Source of the DNA: Petasospora fabianii
Lineage: Eukaryota; Ascomycota; Saccharomycetes; Phaffomycetales; Wickerhamomycetaceae
Length of the DNA stretch: 64,000 bases
Assembly (NCBI GenBank): GCA_022641835.1
Contig: CP048718.1
Location: forward strand, 310,001-374,000
Reading direction: 5' to 3'
Shown: positions 59,144 through 64,000 of the stretch, piece after piece
How positions within the stretch are numbered: the first letter of the stretch is position 1
Layout of the letters: the number at the start of each line of letters is the position of its first letter
Program-made: the position numbers and the translations under genes
Notes under the pieces: generated by a model
What the model was told of the DNA's origin: nothing
The model's database searches: none
Seen by the model: only the letters and a program-made list of their open reading frames with translations

Positions 59144-61246
59144 ATGCATACGGCTTTCAGCAGACTTGTGCTCAGATCATCTCAATCCACAAGGCTTACA
59201 TTACGAACAATGTCAACTTTTAACAAGACTAGTTACTTTGCCGATACAAAGGCACCAGTTGTCTCACTAACTGCCAAATCGTTCTTTGACCAATTGACCG
59301 ATAAGGAACAGTTGTATGCTCATTATTTCTCTAAGGCTGGTCATTGGGGGTCTCGTATCGTGCTGAGACAAGTCTCTCATGAGTCTGAGGCTATCTTTGA
59401 TCTCATCCTTAGTGTTCATAAGGCCCTTGGTGGTGATTACTCCAAGCTTGACGTTGAAGAGACTACAAAGAAGGGATATTTGGAGTATGCTTCGCAATTT
59501 TTGAGTAATTTGGGTAACTACAAATCCTTTGGTGACTCCAAGTTCATTCCACGTATCACTCCTGAAGAGTTTGAGAAAGTGATTACACAATCTGGTGTCT
59601 CTAAGGAGTCATACGATGCTGTCAAGTCAGGTATCTATGAGATTAACGAGAAGACTGCATTACTTGGATTCCCAAGTGATGGTCATGTGTCTGGTTACTA
59701 CTTTGGTAACATCTCGAAACCAGATGTCGTTGCTATCAAGAAGATTCTCGGAGAGCGTAAAGTCTATTTTGAGAATGTTAGAATCCGTAAAGTGTCTGAT
59801 AAGGAGTTTGACATCATTGTTGCCTCTGCTGATCAGAAAAACGAGGTTACTTATCCAGCCAAGATTGAAGAGGATGGATACACTATCAATATCAAGTTTG
59901 GTGACCATACCAAGGAGATGGCTCAAATTTGTGCCAATCTTGAGAAAGCTAAGGAATACGCTGCTAATGAGACTCAGATCAAGATGATTGACGCTTATAT
60001 TGAATCGTTCAAGACTGGTTCACTTGAAGCTCATAAAGAATCTCAAAAGTACTGGGTTAAGGATATTTCACCAGTTGTTGAGACTAACATTGGTTTCATT
60101 GAGACCTATAGAGAGCCAGGCGGTGTCGTTGGTGAATGGGAGGCCCTCATCTCTATCCAGAACAAAGAGCGTACCAAGAAGTTCCAAGCACTCGTTGATG
60201 GTGCCGGTGACTTCATCAAGTTGCTTCCATGGTCCAAAGAGTACGAGAAGGATCAATTCCAACCACCAGATTTCACATCTTTGGAGGTTTTGACATTTGC
60301 CGGCTCTGGTATCCCAGCAGGAATCAACATTCCAAACTATGATGATATCAGACTCAACATCGGTTTCAAGAACGTGTCTCTCGGTAACATCTTGAACGCT
60401 AAGTCCTCGAAGGACCCAGTTACTTTCATCTCTGATGACATTATGGAAACTTTCAAGAAGTACCAGAATGATTCATTTGAGGTTCAGGTTGGTATCCATG
60501 AGTTGCTCGGTCATGGATCTGGTAAGCTATTGAGTGAACTTCATGATGGAACATTCAACTATGATCACCAAAACCCACCATTGGGCATCGATGGAAAGCC
60601 AGTGACAACATACTACAAGAAAGGTGAGACTTGGGGTTCTAAATTCGGATCTCTCGCTGGTGCATACGAGGAGTGCCGTGCCGAAGTCATTGCCATGTAT
60701 TTGATCACTAACCGTGACTTGCTTAACATCTTTGGATTTACTACTAAGGAGGACCAGGAGAACATTATCTACGCTGGATACCTTCAGATGGCTCGTGCCG
60801 GTTTACTCGCTTTGGAGTTCTGGGATCCATCATCTAAAAAATGGGGACAGCCTCATATGCAGGCTAGATTCTCCATCATGAAGACAATGGTTAACGCTGG
60901 CCTTGCTGAGTTGAGCTATACAAAGGATGACTATTCTGATCTTATCGTTAAGGTTGATCAGAGTGCCATTGAGACTACAGGTCATGAGGCCATCAAGGAC
61001 TACTTGAGACACTTGCATGTGTACAAGGCCTCTGGTGACGTTGATAACGGTTCTGCCTACTTCATTGACAGATCTACTGTGACTGAGGAGTTTGCTAAGC
61101 TTAGACCAGCTGTCTTGAAGGCTAGACTCCCAAGAAAGCAGTTCATTCAGGCCAACACTGAGGTTGTTAACGGTAAGGTTGTGCTTAAGGAGTACGAAGA
61201 GTCTGAGGCCGGTATGGTTCAGAGTTTCTTTGAGAGAGAGCTCTGA
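59144..61246 (+). CDS. dipeptidyl peptidase III, zinc metallopeptidase M49 (700 aa from the first ATG)
   Basis: Removes dipeptides from the N-terminus of oligopeptides; orthologue of yeast YOL057W. The HELLGH zinc site lies at about 60496-60513 and EECRAE, the second zinc motif, at about 60668-60685. Similarity is close over the whole length, e.g. [50 protein letters not shown] and the final [10 protein letters not shown]. Two starts are possible: ATG 59144 gives a basic, Ser/Arg-rich presequence ([22 protein letters not shown]) that looks mitochondrial; ATG 59210 ([10 protein letters not shown]) gives the cytosolic form matching the yeast protein's start. Both may be used. Confidence 0.95.
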   Translation: MHTAFSRLVLRSSQSTRLTLRTMSTFNKTSYFADTKAPVVSLTAKSFFDQLTDKEQLYAHYFSKAGHWGSRIVLRQVSHESEAIFDLILSVHKALGGDYSKLDVEETTKKGYLEYASQFLSNLGNYKSFGDSKFIPRITPEEFEKVITQSGVSKESYDAVKSGIYEINEKTALLGFPSDGHVSGYYFGNISKPDVVAIKKILGERKVYFENVRIRKVSDKEFDIIVASADQKNEVTYPAKIEEDGYTINIKFGDHTKEMAQICANLEKAKEYAANETQIKMIDAYIESFKTGSLEAHKESQKYWVKDISPVVETNIGFIETYREPGGVVGEWEALISIQNKERTKKFQALVDGAGDFIKLLPWSKEYEKDQFQPPDFTSLEVLTFAGSGIPAGINIPNYDDIRLNIGFKNVSLGNILNAKSSKDPVTFISDDIMETFKKYQNDSFEVQVGIHELLGHGSGKLLSELHDGTFNYDHQNPPLGIDGKPVTTYYKKGETWGSKFGSLAGAYEECRAEVIAMYLITNRDLLNIFGFTTKEDQENIIYAGYLQMARAGLLALEFWDPSSKKWGQPHMQARFSIMKTMVNAGLAELSYTKDDYSDLIVKVDQSAIETTGHEAIKDYLRHLHVYKASGDVDNGSAYFIDRSTVTEEFAKLRPAVLKARLPRKQFIQANTEVVNGKVVLKEYEESEAGMVQSFFEREL

Positions 61247-61521
61247 ACTGATAACTGATCTATAAAAGAAAGTCTATAGTGTCTATTCGACTTAATCAAT
61301 GGATATATATAGGTCTCGGTTCCATGTAGTAGAACTGTAGAGATGACGCATCGAAGCGCGGAACTATGATCGACGGAGCTACAGCCATAACGGGAGAGAT
61401 GACCAGGATTTTTTTTCTTCCATGAAAGTTGAAGATTAAAGATCTTGACTCATCTTCCCCGACAAAAGACTATCATTTGGTCTAGTTTGATAGAGACTGT
61501 TACCTTCAGATCTGCTCCTCT

Positions 61522-63069
61522 ATGACCGCTTCGCAATCAACTCCGCTACTTCAGCCGGACACAAGACGCGCCTCTGTCTTATCACAAGTTGACCGAGACC
61601 TTCTGTTCGGTAACCATCTTGTGCCCTCAGACTCTCTTCTCGGTGGAGATGAGGAGAATCTCATCACTGAGACGTGGCAGGATGCTTCTATCACTATCGA
61701 AAAACACACTGATTTGAAGAAGGAGATGCTTGCTCTGGCTAAGTCATCTGCTCCACTCGTCGTGACATTTGTGCTCCAGAACTCTCTGACACTTGCCTCC
61801 ATCTTATCTGTTGGACACATTGGAAAAGAGCCATTAGCTGGTATCACACTCGGGGCCATGACGGCTGCAATCACAGGGTTTGCTTTTATCCAGGGAATTG
61901 CAACATGTCTTGATACATTGTGCTCTCAGGCTTATGGTGCCGGTAAGCATGAGCTTGTCGGTATGCACGTCATTCGTTGTGCAATGCTTGCAATCTGTTG
62001 TTTCATTCCAATCGGTTTCATCTGGGAAGTTTATGCCTCTGAGGTATTATCACTATTCATTGCACAAAAGGAACTGACCGTTATTGCAGGTAAGTATCTT
62101 CGCATTGTTGGTATGGGTATACCGGGATTCATCCTCTTTGAATGTTTCAAGAGATTCTTGCAATGTCAGGGAGTATTCCATGCAGGGACATACGTCTTGC
62201 TAATATGTGCTCCTTTTAATGCGTTAATGAACTATCTCTTAGTATGGAAGCTGGGCTTTGGATACATCGGTGCGCCTATAGCAGTCACATTGAACTATTG
62301 GCTCATGCCTCTCGGATTGCTCATCTATCTATTGACACATAGAAAGTACCTCAAGTGTTGGCCATCAGATCTCACTTACTCCCAGGCATTTACCAATTGG
62401 GACAAGATGATCCAACTTGCTTTGCCTGGTGTTATCATGGTTGAAGCTGAATTCATTGGATTTGAAGTTATCACAATCTCTTCAGCGAAACTCGGAACTA
62501 CGGCCCTTGCTGCTCAAAGTATTCTAGCCAACATCTCTGCCCTCACATTCCAAATCCCATTCGCCATTGGTATTGCCACTGCCACCAGAGTTGGTAATTA
62601 CATCGGTGCTGGATTGCCGAAGAATGGCCGTATTTCTTGTGATGCAGTAATGGCATGGGCCGTTGTCGTGGGTCTCTTTAACGGTTCCATTGTCTATTTC
62701 TTTCGTCTCAAGATTGCAAAGATCTACACAAACGTCCCAGAAGTTATTGATGCTGTCACCAGTGCACTTATAGTTATGGCTGTTGTGTGCTTTGTTGATT
62801 GTTTGAACGAGTGTTCCGCCGGTGGTATGAAGGGACTAGGTATGCAGAAGGTTGGTGGACGAATCACAATGTTTTCATTTTACTGCGTTGGTCTTCCTGT
62901 GTCTTTCCTCCTTTGCTTCAAAGCCGGATTGGGATTAGAAGGATTGTGGATCGGTATTGGTGTTGCTCTGACGGCTATCAGTGCACTTCAGATATACACT
63001 GTCTTCATAGGTGCTGATTGGAACAAAGCTGTCGAAGTTGCAAAAGAGAGAAATAGTGAGCATGACTAG
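61522..63069 (+). CDS. MATE family transporter, Erc1-like (515 aa)
   Basis: Twelve-helix multidrug and toxic compound extrusion protein, in yeast a vacuolar or plasma membrane exporter; Erc1 confers ethionine resistance and raises S-adenosylmethionine stores. Residues 1-75 are a cytosolic tail with LLQPDTRRASVLSQVDRDLLFGNHLVPSDSLL. Helix 1 reads SAPLVVTFVLQNSLTLASILSVGHIG with the family's conserved LT-x-x-S-x-x-x-x-G-x-x-G pattern, then GFAFIQGIATCLDTLCSQAYGAGK, then FLQCQG and LPGVIMVEAEFIGFEVI. Erc1 and YDR338C are the candidate yeast orthologues; I cannot separate them. Confidence 0.92.
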   Translation: MTASQSTPLLQPDTRRASVLSQVDRDLLFGNHLVPSDSLLGGDEENLITETWQDASITIEKHTDLKKEMLALAKSSAPLVVTFVLQNSLTLASILSVGHIGKEPLAGITLGAMTAAITGFAFIQGIATCLDTLCSQAYGAGKHELVGMHVIRCAMLAICCFIPIGFIWEVYASEVLSLFIAQKELTVIAGKYLRIVGMGIPGFILFECFKRFLQCQGVFHAGTYVLLICAPFNALMNYLLVWKLGFGYIGAPIAVTLNYWLMPLGLLIYLLTHRKYLKCWPSDLTYSQAFTNWDKMIQLALPGVIMVEAEFIGFEVITISSAKLGTTALAAQSILANISALTFQIPFAIGIATATRVGNYIGAGLPKNGRISCDAVMAWAVVVGLFNGSIVYFFRLKIAKIYTNVPEVIDAVTSALIVMAVVCFVDCLNECSAGGMKGLGMQKVGGRITMFSFYCVGLPVSFLLCFKAGLGLEGLWIGIGVALTAISALQIYTVFIGADWNKAVEVAKERNSEHD

Positions 63070-63129
63070 TTGAGAAAATAGCATACACCATCTACAAGTT
63101 ACGTAAACATAAGATAAATGCAATGTCAT

Positions 63130-64000
63130 TCAAATTGTCTTAACAACCTCTTGGTACACTTTTAAAGACGAGTCAACTTGAGCCATCACGGCCTTGTAGT
63201 CATTTACCAAGTCACCAAACTTTGCACTGAGCGCATCGTTCAGGATCAACTTGTTAGTTGACTTGATATCCAAAGGATCCTTCTGAATGGTCGATCCCAT
63301 ACTTTTGATCTTGAAGAAGAACCAGCTCTTTCTCAATTTTTCGATTTGGCTCAAGTTAAGGTCTGTCTTATTCAGATCGACCTTCTTGATGAGATATCCA
63401 TCAAACCAATCAATTAGTAGATGTAAGGAGTTATGGAATGCCTCAAGCTGAATGAAAATTGGAGAGTTTTTGAACTCAACCTTGTTACGTGCAGAGATCA
63501 TATCCGAAGTAAATGGTGTACCGTTACGGAATGCATTAATGAGTTGTTTGTTCGGTTCAAGGAACGATGTGAGATCGTTTATGAGTTCCTTGTAAAGGCC
63601 TTCGATCTTGTCTTGGAACTTGGTAAGAAGACCAAAGATGATTGGGATGAACTCGGTACGGAATTGAAGTGTAGTGTTGAGTGTGAAAAGAACTTCATCA
63701 ATGAATTCCTTGAACTGGATAAATATCTCAAGATACATCTTTCTCTTAGTAGTTCTAGATGCCTGTGTAGACTGGAAATCAGCATTAGGCTCCCATAGAA
63801 GAAGGGAATCAACAGCTTCCACGTCATTGAAATACTCAGCGATGAAACAGTCCTCAAGTAGAGGGAGGAACTCCGATTGCATGAAGTCTGTGAAGAACTT
63901 GACTGGTTCAGAGCTAGCATTCTCCGGAAGAAGGTGAGAAGATCCCTGAATGAACAGAAGGAATGGTTCCAGAATGTATCTCATGTTCATGATGTCAGCT
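63130..64000 (-). CDS. SEC8: 3' part of a probable exocyst subunit gene (Sec8-like), continuing beyond the window
   Basis: The minus-strand frame is open from the right edge (codons before the ATG at 63990 are also open, A-D-I-M-N-M) to the stop at 63130; about 290 residues seen. All-helical, with YILEPFLLFIQGSSHLLPENASSEPVKFFTDFMQSEFLPLLEDCF and long charged helices, ending SLKVYQEVVKTI. This is the look of the C-terminal rods of exocyst or related tethering complexes; the stretch around PFLLFIQGSSHLLP fits what I remember of Sec8. Assignment is tentative; another helical tethering subunit is possible. Confidence 0.5.
   Translation of the reverse strand, partial: ADIMNMRYILEPFLLFIQGSSHLLPENASSEPVKFFTDFMQSEFLPLLEDCFIAEYFNDVEAVDSLLLWEPNADFQSTQASRTTKRKMYLEIFIQFKEFIDEVLFTLNTTLQFRTEFIPIIFGLLTKFQDKIEGLYKELINDLTSFLEPNKQLINAFRNGTPFTSDMISARNKVEFKNSPIFIQLEAFHNSLHLLIDWFDGYLIKKVDLNKTDLNLSQIEKLRKSWFFFKIKSMGSTIQKDPLDIKSTNKLILNDALSAKFGDLVNDYKAVMAQVDSSLKVYQEVVKTI

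Overview
The window is nuclear DNA of an ascomycetous yeast (Saccharomycotina). The evidence is compact, mostly intronless protein genes with clear budding-yeast orthologues (MDM34, RCF3, POP6, SHG1, UBX7, RGD1, ASH1, ORM, JEM1-like), two short introns carrying GTATGT or GTAAGT donors and TACTAAC branch sites, and nuclear tRNA-Asp and tRNA-Gly genes. CTG codons occur at leucine positions conserved in the MATE transporter and dipeptidyl peptidase III, so CTG is probably read as leucine and this is probably not a CUG-Ser yeast. I cannot name the species.

Layout. 1-1321: 3' part of the coding region missing, MAG2-type RING E3 on the minus strand. 2150-10590: a tandem duplication of about 4.3 kb, each unit holding a secreted GH3 beta-glucosidase, its promoter and the start of the divergent neighbour; the left unit keeps only a decayed relic of that neighbour, the right unit the intact gene (10465-11703). 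11704-14703: a 1.5 kb leader and ASH1. 14989-16326: ornithine decarboxylase SPE1. 17463-19905: LOT5/pICln-like gene, then an unrecognised gene whose reading frame is broken. 20591-22085: PQ-loop membrane protein and two tRNAs. 22826-31346: MDM34, an ORM protein, a CDK-site-rich disordered protein, a TBC Rab GAP, a small membrane protein, POP6. 31571-34025: MED22 with two introns (mostly missed by plain ORF calling), a small uncertain ORF, and a highly diverged DAHP-synthase-like protein that has lost its catalytic residues. 34123-40359: a bacterial-type luciferase-fold monooxygenase, RCF3, a WD-repeat protein, an MFS sugar/polyol transporter. 41641-49648: an unknown protein, CHK1 (one intron), UBX7, vacuolar aminopeptidase Y (APE3), COMPASS subunit SHG1. 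49835-64000: a Cul4-like cullin, RGD1, a J-domain ER protein, a class III aminotransferase, DPP III, a MATE transporter and the 3' end of a probable exocyst gene.

Most genes are housekeeping and do not form a cluster. The accessory-looking pieces are the duplicated beta-glucosidases, the monooxygenase next to nothing functionally related, the transporter and the aminotransferase. I found no transposon, retroelement, CRISPR array or obvious multigene novel system. The most unusual items are the DAHP-synthase-like pseudoenzyme, the mosaic beta-glucosidase duplication with its neighbour-gene relic, the acidic MED22 extension and the broken gene near 19 kb. Several apparent long frames begin at GTG or TTG; in those cases I moved the start to the first supported ATG.
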